From positions 62,001 to 126,000 of the forward strand of contig JBGTHQ010000032.1 of the NCBI GenBank assembly GCA_041746135.1: a DNA stretch of 64,000 nt, written 5' to 3'. The notes below the pieces were generated by a model, which searched no databases, was not told where the DNA came from, and was given only the letters and a program-made list of their open reading frames with translations. This DNA comes from Alg239-R122 sp041746135. GTDB lineage: Bacteria; Pseudomonadota; Alphaproteobacteria; Sphingomonadales; Sphingomonadaceae. Both the position numbers and the translations under genes were made by a program. Shown piece after piece: positions 34,577-42,867 of this stretch; within the stretch, counting starts at the first letter, position 1, and each line of letters begins with the position of its first letter.

Positions 34577-35272
34577 CTATTCGAGACGGCCGTCATGCAG
34601 ACGCACGATCCGGTCCACTTTCTGGGCCAGCCGCTCGTTATGCGTAGCGATCAGCGCGGAACTGCCTTCCTCACGTACAAGGCGAAGCAGCTCGGCCAGC
34701 ACGATATCGGCGGTATGTTCGTCGAGGTTGCCGGTCGGCTCGTCGGCCAGCACCAGCAGCGGCTGGTTGGCGAGCGCGCGCGCGACGGCAACGCGTTGCT
34801 GTTCGCCGCCCGAAAGCTGGCTCGGCCGGTGTTCGAGCCGCTCGCCCAGTCCCAGGGTGCCGAGCAGGTGCACGGCACGCTTTTCGGCATCGGCGCGCGA
34901 TGTGCCGATCACGAGCTGCGGCAACACCACGTTTTCGCTCGCGTTGAAATCGGGCAGCAGGTGGTGGAACTGGTAGACGAAGCCCAGCGTCGTCTTGCGC
35001 AGCCGTGTGCGTCCGTCGCTGGAAAGCTCCGCCGCCTCTTCGCCGTTGATCACGATCGAACCTTCGAACCCGCCCTCGAGCAATCCGACGGCCTGCAACA
35101 GCGTCGACTTGCCCGACCCGGAGGGCCCGAGCAACGCCACGATTTCGCCGGGCGCGACCGTCAGATCGACGCCGCGCAGAACCTCAATGGTGACGCTCCC
35201 CTGTGTAAAGCTGCGCTTCACATCGGTCAGTGTGACGACCGTATCACTGTTGATCTTGCTCATATTATTCAT
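34577..35272 (-). CDS. lolD: Lipoprotein-releasing ABC transporter, ATP-binding subunit
   Basis: 231 residues. Walker A GPSGSGKST, the LolD-typical VYQFHHLLPDFNASENV, signature LSGGEQQRVAVARAL and Walker B LLVLADEPTGNLDE are complete. With the LolC/E permease it extracts lipoproteins from the inner membrane for the LolA pathway. Its start lies just inside the lolC stop region, so the genes are coupled. Confidence 0.95.
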   Translation of the reverse strand: MNNMSKINSDTVVTLTDVKRSFTQGSVTIEVLRGVDLTVAPGEIVALLGPSGSGKSTLLQAVGLLEGGFEGSIVINGEEAAELSSDGRTRLRKTTLGFVYQFHHLLPDFNASENVVLPQLVIGTSRADAEKRAVHLLGTLGLGERLEHRPSQLSGGEQQRVAVARALANQPLLVLADEPTGNLDEHTADIVLAELLRLVREEGSSALIATHNERLAQKVDRIVRLHDGRLE

Positions 35273-36503
35273 AACGCAGCACCTGCACCGGATCCGTACT
35301 TGCCGCTTTCAGGGCGGGATAAAGCGTCGCCAGAAAACTAAAGACCAGCGCCATGATGACGATCGTCGTCACCTCGGCAGGATCGGTTTTGCTGGGCAGT
35401 TCGGTGAGAAACCGGATCGAGGGATCCCACAAGTTCTGTCCGGTCAGATACTGAATCGCGTTGACGATCGACTGCCGGAAATACAGGAAAATAAAGCCGA
35501 GCGCCAGCCCTGCCAATATCCCCATCGATCCGATCACCGTGCCGACCGTCATGAAAATCTTCATCAGCGAACGGCGCGACGCGCCCATCGTGCGCAAGAT
35601 GGCGATGTCGCGCGTCTTGGCGCGCACCAGCATGATCAGCGACGACAAGATGTTGAATACCGCCACCAGGATGATGATCGACAGCACGATGAACATCGCC
35701 ACGCGTTCGACCGCCAGCGCCTCGAACAGGCTGGCATTGATCGTGCGCCAGTCGTTGACCACGGCGCGGCCGGTGACCTTGTCGCTGAGCGGCTTGAGTA
35801 TCTCGCCCACATTCTCGGCATCTTCGGTGGTCACCTCGATCATACCGACCGAATCGCCGATCAGCAGCAAAGTCTGCGCATCTGCCATCGGCATGACGAC
35901 GAACGCATTGTCGTAATCGTAAATGCCGATCTCGAATATCGCATCGACTTCATAGCCGATCTCGCGCGGCACCGTGCCGAACGGAGTCGACCGGCCGGTC
36001 GGGTTGATGATGGTGATGATGTCGCCAATCTGCGCGCCCAGATTCTGGGCAAGCCGCGAACCGATCGCCACGCGCGATGCGCCGCTTTTGAGCTCGTTGA
36101 TGCTGCCCGCCAGTACTTTGTCCTGAATGTCGTTCAAGTCTTCTTGTACCATGCCGCGTACGATGATCGCCTCGACCCGGCCATTGAACGTGACCAGCAA
36201 AGGCTGTTCGATCAGCGGCGATGCCGTAACCACGCCCGGAGTTTTCTTGGCCTCTGCCAAAATATCCTCCCAATCGTCGAGCCGTCCGCCATAACCCTGC
36301 ACCACCGCATGGCCGTTCAGTCCGACAATCTTGTCAAGCAGTTCGGCGCGAAATCCGTTCATTACGCTCATCACGACTATCAGCGCGGCAACGCCCAGCA
36401 TGACCGCGACCAGGCTGATCGAAGCGACCATGGCGATAAACGCCTCGCCGCGGCCCGGCAACAGATAGCGTTTGGCAATCGTCCATTCGAATGGGGACAG
36501 CAT
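35265..36503 (-). CDS. lolC: Lipoprotein-releasing ABC transporter permease
   Basis: 412 residues from the ATG at 36503 (MLSPFEWTIAKRYLLPGRG). One membrane helix near the N-terminus, a large periplasmic domain, and three helices at the C-terminus give the LolC/LolE/MacB topology. A single permease gene stands here, so the complex may use a homodimer (LolF-like) unless a second gene lies elsewhere. It is encoded directly before lolD. Confidence 0.93.
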   Translation of the reverse strand: MLSPFEWTIAKRYLLPGRGEAFIAMVASISLVAVMLGVAALIVVMSVMNGFRAELLDKIVGLNGHAVVQGYGGRLDDWEDILAEAKKTPGVVTASPLIEQPLLVTFNGRVEAIIVRGMVQEDLNDIQDKVLAGSINELKSGASRVAIGSRLAQNLGAQIGDIITIINPTGRSTPFGTVPREIGYEVDAIFEIGIYDYDNAFVVMPMADAQTLLLIGDSVGMIEVTTEDAENVGEILKPLSDKVTGRAVVNDWRTINASLFEALAVERVAMFIVLSIIILVAVFNILSSLIMLVRAKTRDIAILRTMGASRRSLMKIFMTVGTVIGSMGILAGLALGFIFLYFRQSIVNAIQYLTGQNLWDPSIRFLTELPSKTDPAEVTTIVIMALVFSFLATLYPALKAASTDPVQVLRYE

Positions 36504-36726
36504 AGAAAGATATTCCGTTCTTCTTGTCGCGCGAGTTGGCACGCATTACGTGATCATGCCTTAGGGGGCAGAGCGCCGGGTGACAATATATGTTTGTTTC
36601 GGGTTGGCAGTGGTCAGGCCAGCTTCTGTTATTCACCCGTGTTGCAGATTCAGCACAACTTGTTGCAAAAATCGTAACGGATTGCAGTTTGCTCTTCCCT
36701 TAACGCCGCGTTTGCGGAATCATGTG

Positions 36727-36880
36727 CCGTATTGAACAGGACCGGCGCGCAAGCAAGGGTCCGGGGTTTGCAAAAGCCGATGTTCAGGGAGACGACCCGG
36801 CCGTTTTGGGGAATTTGGCCGGGTTGAGAGATCTGTAGCTTGCCCAGCGCACTCTGTGCCGCGGGCCACAAGATGCGGAT
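36727..36880 (+). ncRNA. ssrS: Candidate 6S RNA
   Basis: A gene-free stretch of 593 bases (36504-37096) holds a sequence that folds like 6S RNA: outer pairs CCGTATT with GATGCGG, inner GCGC-GCAAGC with GCTTGC-CCA-GCGC, a large central internal loop (36755-36795 against 36824-36837), and an apical hairpin CCCGGCC / GGCCGGG at 36796-36823. The pieces CGCAAGC, AGCCGAT and GTAGCTTGC recall E. coli 6S RNA. A strong terminator follows 11 bases later. The rest of the gap, 36504-36726, shows nothing I can name apart from the likely lolC promoter. I cannot confirm the assignment without a covariance search. Confidence 0.5.
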
Positions 36881-36891
36881 CGTCACGAGAG

Positions 36892-36923
36892 CGCCTAAGC
36901 CTGAAAATGGCTTAGGCGTTTTT
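36892..36923 (+). terminator. Strong intrinsic terminator after the candidate 6S RNA
   Basis: CGCCTAAGCC pairs perfectly with GGCTTAGGCG over a 7-base loop, followed by TTTTT. It reads on the plus strand where no protein gene precedes it, which supports a non-coding RNA gene ending here. Confidence 0.85.
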
Positions 36924-36976
36924 GTTTTGTTGGATATAGTATTGATATATCAATCTATTTTTTCATTCCCCCGACT

Positions 36977-37004
36977 CTTGAAAGCCAAAATATTCCGATT
37001 ATAT
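36977..37004 (+). promoter_or_regulatory. Sigma-32-like promoter of the small heat-shock gene
   Basis: CTTGAAA at 36977 stands about 18 bases before TTATAT at 36999-37004, resembling alphaproteobacterial RpoH promoters (CTTG in the -35 region). The predicted transcript would start near 37010, giving a leader of about 87 bases. Confidence 0.5.
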
Positions 37005-37010
37005 CTCTAG

Positions 37011-37099
37011 GGTGCGACGGCCAGATGGCGTCGTGCATTACGCGGGGTGCCGGTTGCCGGACCCTTATTTTAAATTGCTCAACTGGAGAATTTGATATG
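37011..37099 (+). promoter_or_regulatory. ROSE-type RNA thermometer
   Basis: The leader carries hairpins (CGACG / CGTCG at 37015-37033, CCGG-TTG-CCGG at 37050-37060) and a last hairpin AAATT-G-CTC at 37072-37080 against GAG-AATTT at 37086-37093. It pairs the ribosome binding site GGAG (37085-37088) with the conserved TTGCTC, leaving one G bulged, the hallmark of ROSE elements in front of small heat-shock genes of rhizobia and other alphaproteobacteria. Heating would open it. Confidence 0.7.
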
Positions 37100-37600
37100 A
37101 CACGTTTTGACTTTACCCCCTATCGCCGCACCACGGTCGGCTTCGACCGTCTGTTCGACCTTCTGGAAAATAACGGCCGGTCGCAACAGGGCGACAATTA
37201 CCCGCCTTTCAATATCGAGCGCGGCAGCGATGATCAGTACCGCATCACGCTGGCGGTCGCCGGATTCAAGTCCGACGAAATCGATATCACCGCACAACAG
37301 AATCTGGTCGTGATTTCAGGCAAGAAAGCCACGGAAGAAACCGAAGGTCGCGATTTCGTACATGTCGGCATTGCCAACCGCAATTTCGAACGCCGTTTCG
37401 AACTGGCCGATTTCGTCCGCGTCGATGGCGCCAAACTGGAGGATGGCCTGCTGGTCGTCGATCTGGTGCGCGAAGTGCCCGAAGCGATGAAGCCGAAGAA
37501 AATCGCCATTAACGGCGCCGATGCCAAACTGGCGGTGGTCGATAACAATGCGGGCGACAGCCACGACGCTGACAAAGCGGAGAACAGCGTCGCCGCCTAA
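37097..37600 (+). CDS. Small heat-shock protein (Hsp20/IbpA family)
   Basis: 167 residues from the ATG 8 bases after GGAG. The alpha-crystallin domain runs from about 37 to 135 (PPFNIERGSDDQYRITLAVAGF, LVVISGKKA, ERRFELADFVRVDGAKLEDGLL). The N-terminus (TPYRRTTVGFDRLFDLL) is the IbpA-type hydrophobic part. It holds unfolded proteins for refolding by DnaK. The C-terminal tail lacks an obvious I-x-I motif except KKIAING. Expression should rise with heat through the promoter and the RNA thermometer upstream. Confidence 0.92.
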   Translation: MTRFDFTPYRRTTVGFDRLFDLLENNGRSQQGDNYPPFNIERGSDDQYRITLAVAGFKSDEIDITAQQNLVVISGKKATEETEGRDFVHVGIANRNFERRFELADFVRVDGAKLEDGLLVVDLVREVPEAMKPKKIAINGADAKLAVVDNNAGDSHDADKAENSVAA

Positions 37601-37625
37601 GCGCGCGAGTTCGCAAGCCATATGG

Positions 37626-37654
37626 GGCGGGCATCTTCGGATGTCCGCCTTTTT
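37626..37654 (+). terminator. Intrinsic terminator of the Hsp20 gene
   Basis: GGCGGGCAT pairs with ATGTCCGCC (one G-T pair) across CTTCGG, followed by TTTTT. It stands 26 bases after the Hsp20 stop. Confidence 0.85.
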
Positions 37655-37699
37655 CGTGCCCGCTTATCGTTTGTTTTCAGATCGCGATGCGCGGCCCGG

Positions 37700-39334
37700 T
37701 CAGACCAACCTGCTCTGCGCCACCGCCGCCTTGACAAAGCTGGCAAATAACGGGTGCGGGTCGAACGGGCGGCTTTTCAGTTCGGGGTGGAACTGAACGC
37801 CGACGAACCAGCTATGGTCGGGCCGCTCGACAATCTCGGGCAATTCGCCATCGGGCGACATGCCGGAAAAGATCAGCCCGCCCTCTTCCAGCGTTTCGAT
37901 ATAGGAGGTATTGACTTCGTAACGGTGCCGGTGGCGTTCGCTGATATCGTCTGCACCGTAAATGGCGTGCACATGGCTGTTGCCCGCCAGTTTGGCGGGG
38001 TACGCGCCCAATCGCATGGTCCCGCCCAGATCGCCGCCGGCGGCGCGTTTCTGCAACCCTTCCTTGCCCATCCATTCGGTGATCAGCCCGACCACCGGAT
38101 CGTGCGTCTCGCCGAATTCGGTGGTACCGGCGCCAGCTATGCCCGATGTGTTGCGCGCGGCCTCGATACAGGCCATCTGCATACCCAGGCAGATCCCGAA
38201 AAACGGGACGTTTTGTTCGCGTGCGAACCGGACCGAGGCGATCTTGCCCTCGCTGCCGCGCTCGCCAAACCCGCCCGGCACCAAAATGCCGTGCATCGGT
38301 TCCAGCCGCGCCGCCAGATCCTCGCTGCCTTGGGTAAACATTTCGGCATCGAGCCATTCGATATTGACCTTGACCCGGTTGGCCATACCGCCATGGACGA
38401 GAGCCTCGGTCAGCGATTTATACGCATCCTGCAGCCCAACATATTTGCCGACCACGCCGATCGTCACTTCGCCTTCGGGATTGGTGTAGCGTTCGGTAAC
38501 GTCATCCCAGCGCGCCATATCGGGCTTACCCTCGGCCTCGATGCCGAAGGCGCGCAGCACCTGAATATCGAGACCCTCTTCGTGATATTGCAGCGGGACA
38601 TCGTAGATGCTTTTCGCGTCGAGCGCGGAAATAACCGCTTCCTTGCGCACGTTGCAGAACAGCGCAATTTTTTGCCGCTCGCTGTCGGGCAACGGATGTT
38701 CCGAACGGCACAGCAAGATATCGGGCTGGATGCCGAGCGAGGTCAGCTCGCGCACGCTGTGCTGCGTCGGCTTGGTCTTGAGCTCGCCCGCGGCGGCGAT
38801 ATACGGCACCAGCGTGACATGGATCAGGACGGTGTTTTCATATCCGATATCGTTGCGCAGTTGCCGGATCGCTTCCATGAACGGCAGGCTCTCGATATCG
38901 CCCACCGTGCCGCCGATTTCGCACAGCACGAAATCCAGTCCTTCGGTATCGGCCTGCGCAAAATTCTTGATCGCGTCGGTGACATGCGGAATAACCTGCA
39001 CCGTCGCGCCCAGATAATCGCCGCGGCGTTCTTTTTGAATGATCGTCTGGTAGATCCGGCCCGACGTGACATTGTCCGACTGCCGCGCCGACACGCCGGT
39101 AAAGCGTTCGTAATGGCCCAGATCCAGATCGGTTTCCGCACCGTCGTCGGTGACATATACTTCCCCGTGCTGATAGGGCGACATCGTGCCCGGATCGACG
39201 TTGAGATAGGGATCGAATTTGCGAATTCGCACACGATATCCGCGCGCCTGCAGCAATGCGGCAAGGCTTGCCGCCATAAGACCTTTGCCGAGCGAGGAGA
39301 CCACGCCGCCTGTGATAAAAATATATCGCGCCAT
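37700..39334 (-). CDS. pyrG: CTP synthase
   Basis: 544 residues. The N-terminal amidoligase domain starts MARYIFITGGVVSSLGKG with the P-loop-like motif; the C-terminal class I glutamine amidotransferase has its cysteine in FFGICLGMQMACIEAAR and the H-x-E pair in GVQFHPELKSRP. It makes CTP from UTP. It converges with the heat-shock gene and is followed upstream by secG. Confidence 0.97.
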   Translation of the reverse strand: MARYIFITGGVVSSLGKGLMAASLAALLQARGYRVRIRKFDPYLNVDPGTMSPYQHGEVYVTDDGAETDLDLGHYERFTGVSARQSDNVTSGRIYQTIIQKERRGDYLGATVQVIPHVTDAIKNFAQADTEGLDFVLCEIGGTVGDIESLPFMEAIRQLRNDIGYENTVLIHVTLVPYIAAAGELKTKPTQHSVRELTSLGIQPDILLCRSEHPLPDSERQKIALFCNVRKEAVISALDAKSIYDVPLQYHEEGLDIQVLRAFGIEAEGKPDMARWDDVTERYTNPEGEVTIGVVGKYVGLQDAYKSLTEALVHGGMANRVKVNIEWLDAEMFTQGSEDLAARLEPMHGILVPGGFGERGSEGKIASVRFAREQNVPFFGICLGMQMACIEAARNTSGIAGAGTTEFGETHDPVVGLITEWMGKEGLQKRAAGGDLGGTMRLGAYPAKLAGNSHVHAIYGADDISERHRHRYEVNTSYIETLEEGGLIFSGMSPDGELPEIVERPDHSWFVGVQFHPELKSRPFDPHPLFASFVKAAVAQSRLV

Positions 39335-39466
39335 GGGAGAAAAGCGTTAGCCTCTTATTACACGTGCTGACAAGGATACGACTCCGGGGCGCCGCAATTA
39401 TATTTCCATATTCGCGCTAACCTGCTCAGTTCGCGCGATAATAATATGGGGAATTGCGTATGCAGA

Positions 39467-39871
39467 TTACTGGCCGCTATTTTCTGGCGGTACGGTGCCG
39501 GTGGCTGGCGCTTCGCCCGGTGCGGGGGCAGCAAGCGGATCGCCCGCCGCTTCCAGCGGATCGCCGCCAAGCGGCGATGGTGCCGGAGCTTCGCTTGACA
39601 CGCCGCCGCTGCGGTCGAGCGTGGTATCAATCGAAGCGCTGCCATGTGTTCTCACAGCAAGCACCGCCAAGGCAATGCTGAGTGCCACGAACAGAACCGC
39701 CAGCACCGTCGTCGCACGGGTCAGCAGATCGGCCGCGCCGCGAGCGGACATCAGGCCCGACGGGCTGCCCCCCACACCCAGTCCGCCGCCTTCGCTGCGC
39801 TGCATCAATATGACACCCACCAGTGCGGCGGCGACGATTACCTGAAGGACGAAAAGAAATTGGAAAAGCAT
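39467..39871 (-). CDS. secG: Preprotein translocase subunit SecG
   Basis: 134 residues with two membrane helices (about 2-23 and 52-72) flanking the conserved MQRSEGGGLGVGG loop. The C-terminal about 55 residues are rich in Ala, Pro and Gly, a tail common in alphaproteobacterial SecG. It joins SecYE in protein export. It lies between tpiA and pyrG on the same strand. Confidence 0.93.
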   Translation of the reverse strand: MLFQFLFVLQVIVAAALVGVILMQRSEGGGLGVGGSPSGLMSARGAADLLTRATTVLAVLFVALSIALAVLAVRTHGSASIDTTLDRSGGVSSEAPAPSPLGGDPLEAAGDPLAAPAPGEAPATGTVPPENSGQ

Positions 39872-39967
39872 GGGTAAGACCTGTCAAATTGCGAATGTGA
39901 AGCGCACATAGCGAGTTCGCGCGGCTTATTCAACACGCCATCGTGCAAACCCGCCCGGCAGTTGCGC

Positions 39968-40717
39968 TCAGCGTATTGCGGCGGCGGCATCCAGGATCGG
40001 CATGAATTTGGCCGCCGTCAGACTTGCGCCGCCGACCAGCGCGCCGTCGACATTGGCGGCCGTCAAAATCTGCGCGGCATTGTCACCATTGACCGAGCCG
40101 CCATACAGAATGCGCATATTGCCGCCATCACCGCCGATTCGTGCGGTGATGGCTTGACGTAGCGCGGTATGCATTTCGGCAATATCGTCCTCCTGCGGCA
40201 CGCGGCCGGTGCCGATTGCCCAGACCGGTTCGTAAGCGATGGTCAGCCAGTCGGACGCGCCGCCTTCAGGAAAGCTGGCCAGCAACTGGCCGGTGACATG
40301 GGCCACCGCATCGCCGGCATCGCGGATGTCGAGTGTCTCGCCGACGCATAATATCGCCGCCATGCCCGCTTTTTTGAGTGCACCTGCCTTGCGGCGGATC
40401 TGCTCGTCCGATTCGCCCTGATCGGCCCGACGCTCGCTATGGCCGACGATCGCGAATGTCGCCCCCGCCTCTTTGAGCATATCCGCCGATATGCATCCGG
40501 TATGCGCACCACTGGAATTCTCGTGCACATCCTGGCCGCCAATCGCGGCACAGGTTGCGATCTGCGCCGCACCAAAGAGCAAAGTTGCGGGCGGACATAT
40601 CGCCACGTCGATGGAACCATGATTGCCGCAAAATGCGTCGATTTCACCGATTTCCATCAGGTCGGCCGTCAATCCGTTCATTTTCCAGTTGCCGACAATA
40701 TATTTCCTGCTGCGCAT
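39968..40717 (-). CDS. tpiA: Triosephosphate isomerase
   Basis: 249 residues from the ATG at 40717; the open frame runs 143 codons further up without support. The motifs NWKMNG (lysine), IVGHSERR (histidine), IAYEPVWAIGTG (catalytic glutamate) and ILYGGSVN are all present. The enzyme links dihydroxyacetone phosphate and glyceraldehyde 3-phosphate. It is divergent from ppiD across 207 bases, which should hold both promoters; I see no other feature there. Confidence 0.96.
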   Translation of the reverse strand: MRSRKYIVGNWKMNGLTADLMEIGEIDAFCGNHGSIDVAICPPATLLFGAAQIATCAAIGGQDVHENSSGAHTGCISADMLKEAGATFAIVGHSERRADQGESDEQIRRKAGALKKAGMAAILCVGETLDIRDAGDAVAHVTGQLLASFPEGGASDWLTIAYEPVWAIGTGRVPQEDDIAEMHTALRQAITARIGGDGGNMRILYGGSVNGDNAAQILTAANVDGALVGGASLTAAKFMPILDAAAAIR

Positions 40718-40924
40718 ATTCCAGAATTCCCGTTTATATCTATGGTCCCGCTGGCTAGCAGATGTGTTTCGCCTGTGCCAGCATCGCGGGCCGAAAACAT
40801 ATGCCGTTACCCGATGATTACCGGTATTTGCAGCGCCCCGTCGATGCTTGCGCTTGAAGACGCCCGCATTGGTCTCTAAAGACTGTTGACCATTAGCCCA
40901 TACAGCAAGTTCGGACGTACATTC

Positions 40925-42862
40925 ATGATTGGTTTTTTCCGCTCCATCTTTCAGTCGAAGCTCGGCCTTTTCCTGACATTCGCCTTTGTCGCTCTGATCG
41001 CCGTGGCTTTCGCCAGCGCCGATATTACCGGCAGCACGTTCGGCGGCGTCACCGGCAACGACGTCGCGATTGTCGGTGGCGAATCCATCGGATCGGGCGA
41101 AGTGGAACAATATGCCACGAATGCGCAGCGGCAGGTGCAGCAGCAAAATCCGCAGCTCGATATGAATGCGTGGGTGGACGAAGGCGGCCTGGACCGCGTG
41201 CTCGACCAGCTAATCAACGAATACGCGCTGGCTGCATTCGGCAGGGAATACGGCATGCGGGCGACCAAGCGGCTGGTCGACAGCGAAATCGCCAATATTC
41301 CCGCCTTTGCCGGTCCAGGTGGAGAATTCAGCGAAACCGTATTTCGGGAAATCCTGGCGAGCCAGGGCCTGAGCGAGCGCGGCGTGCGCGAAAGCCTTGC
41401 CCGGACACTGGTAGGCCAGCAGATTGTGGTGCCGGTCGCGTTCGGCCTGCGCGTGCCCAAGCAGATCGCGACGCCGCTGGCTTCGCTCAAACTCGACGGG
41501 CGGCGCGGACAAGTCGCTTTCATTCCGTCCGCCGCCTATGTTCCGGCGCAAGCGCCCGACGACAGGACGCTGGCTGCCTATTATGCTTCCAACGCCAGAA
41601 CATATACGCGTCCCGAACAGCGGCGAATCCGTTATGCAGTCGTTTCCGCCGACAATCTGGGTGCCGCTGCCGTGCCGACCGATCAGGAATTGCGCGCGGC
41701 TTATAAAACGCGGGCGAAGGAATTTGCCGCCAGCGAAACGCGTTCGATGACACAGGTGATCCTGCCCACCGAGGCAGCCGCCAAGGCGCTGGCCGGGAAA
41801 GTTGCCGGGGGTGTCGGCATCGAAAAAGCGGCGCAGGACATTGGGCTTTCGGCCAGCAAGGTGAGCGATATCACCAAGGAAAAATATGCCAGCGACTTTT
41901 CCAACGCCGCCGCAGACGCGGTGTTCGCCGCGCGCAACGGCGCGCTGAGCACGCCCGCGCAGAGCAGTCTGGGCTGGCATGTCGCAAAAATAGAGAATAT
42001 CAGCGCCAACCCCGCCCGCTCGTTTGCCGATGTCCGCGGCGATCTGCTGCGCGAACTGGGCGAAACCAAAAGGTTGCAGGCGCTGACCACCCGGCTCGAG
42101 ACGATCGAGGACCGTTTCGCCGAAGGCGCGACGTTACCCGAGGTCGCGGCCGCGCAAAAGCTGAACGTCGAAAATACCCCGTTGCTGCTTTCGACCGGGC
42201 AAGCCCCGGCGCAAAGCGGGTACAAGCCCACCGAAGCGGTGCAGCGTGTTTTGCAGGGCGCGTTCGCCATGGAGCAGGATAGCGAACCGATGCTGGCCGA
42301 GCTTGAACCCGGCATGCAGTATGTGGTGTATGATGTGAGTGAGACAAAGCCTGCCGCGCCGCCGCCCTTTGCCAGCCAGCGTGCGCGCGTACTGCGCGAC
42401 TATATGCTGGAAAAGGGCGCAATCAGAGCCAAAGCCGCCGCGCTTAAGGTAAAGCAACAGCTCGATGCCGGCAAAACCTTGAAGGCCGCGCTCGCCAGCC
42501 TGGGCGTTGAGCTGCCGCCCGCCGAGAATATCGGTGCGCGCAGGATCGAACTGGAGCAATCGCAGCAGCGCGTGCCGCCGCCACTGGCGCTGATGTTCAG
42601 CATGGTCGAGAATACGGCCAAAACCATCGAAGGGCCCGCCAACCAGGGTTGGTATGTAGTCTATCTCGACACGATCGATCGCGGTGATGCCAGCGGCAAC
42701 ACCGCCATGGTCCAGTCCTATCAGCTGGGTATGCGCCCGGAAATGTCCTCCGAACTCGAGCAGCAGTTCATGACCGCCGTGCGCAAGGAAGTCGGCGTGA
42801 ATCGTCAGGAGACAGGAATCCGGGCCATGCGCGACCGTCTGACGGGCCGGAACCAGAACTGA
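40925..42862 (+). CDS. ppiD: Periplasmic folding factor PpiD (SurA_N / parvulin-like)
   Basis: 645 residues from the ATG at 40925. A single N-terminal membrane segment (about 10-32) anchors a long periplasmic part: a SurA_N-like region near 130-190 and a parvulin-like region near 255-360 (TQVILPTEAAAKALAGKV, LGWHVAKIENI), followed by a long helical end. PpiD helps proteins leaving the Sec channel. The gene ends 5 bases before trpE; this ppiD-trpE order is common in the Sphingomonadales. Confidence 0.88.
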   Translation: MIGFFRSIFQSKLGLFLTFAFVALIAVAFASADITGSTFGGVTGNDVAIVGGESIGSGEVEQYATNAQRQVQQQNPQLDMNAWVDEGGLDRVLDQLINEYALAAFGREYGMRATKRLVDSEIANIPAFAGPGGEFSETVFREILASQGLSERGVRESLARTLVGQQIVVPVAFGLRVPKQIATPLASLKLDGRRGQVAFIPSAAYVPAQAPDDRTLAAYYASNARTYTRPEQRRIRYAVVSADNLGAAAVPTDQELRAAYKTRAKEFAASETRSMTQVILPTEAAAKALAGKVAGGVGIEKAAQDIGLSASKVSDITKEKYASDFSNAAADAVFAARNGALSTPAQSSLGWHVAKIENISANPARSFADVRGDLLRELGETKRLQALTTRLETIEDRFAEGATLPEVAAAQKLNVENTPLLLSTGQAPAQSGYKPTEAVQRVLQGAFAMEQDSEPMLAELEPGMQYVVYDVSETKPAAPPPFASQRARVLRDYMLEKGAIRAKAAALKVKQQLDAGKTLKAALASLGVELPPAENIGARRIELEQSQQRVPPPLALMFSMVENTAKTIEGPANQGWYVVYLDTIDRGDASGNTAMVQSYQLGMRPEMSSELEQQFMTAVRKEVGVNRQETGIRAMRDRLTGRNQN

Positions 42863-42867
42863 GCATA

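Noticed and set aside
36650..36886. 78-codon frame on the minus strand between lolC and the heat-shock gene
   Set aside because: It has no family features and covers a plus-strand stretch that folds as a structured RNA with its own terminator.
37754..39370. 538-codon open frame opposite pyrG
   Set aside because: It mirrors pyrG codon by codon and has the Arg/His/Gln-rich composition of shadow frames in GC-rich genomes.
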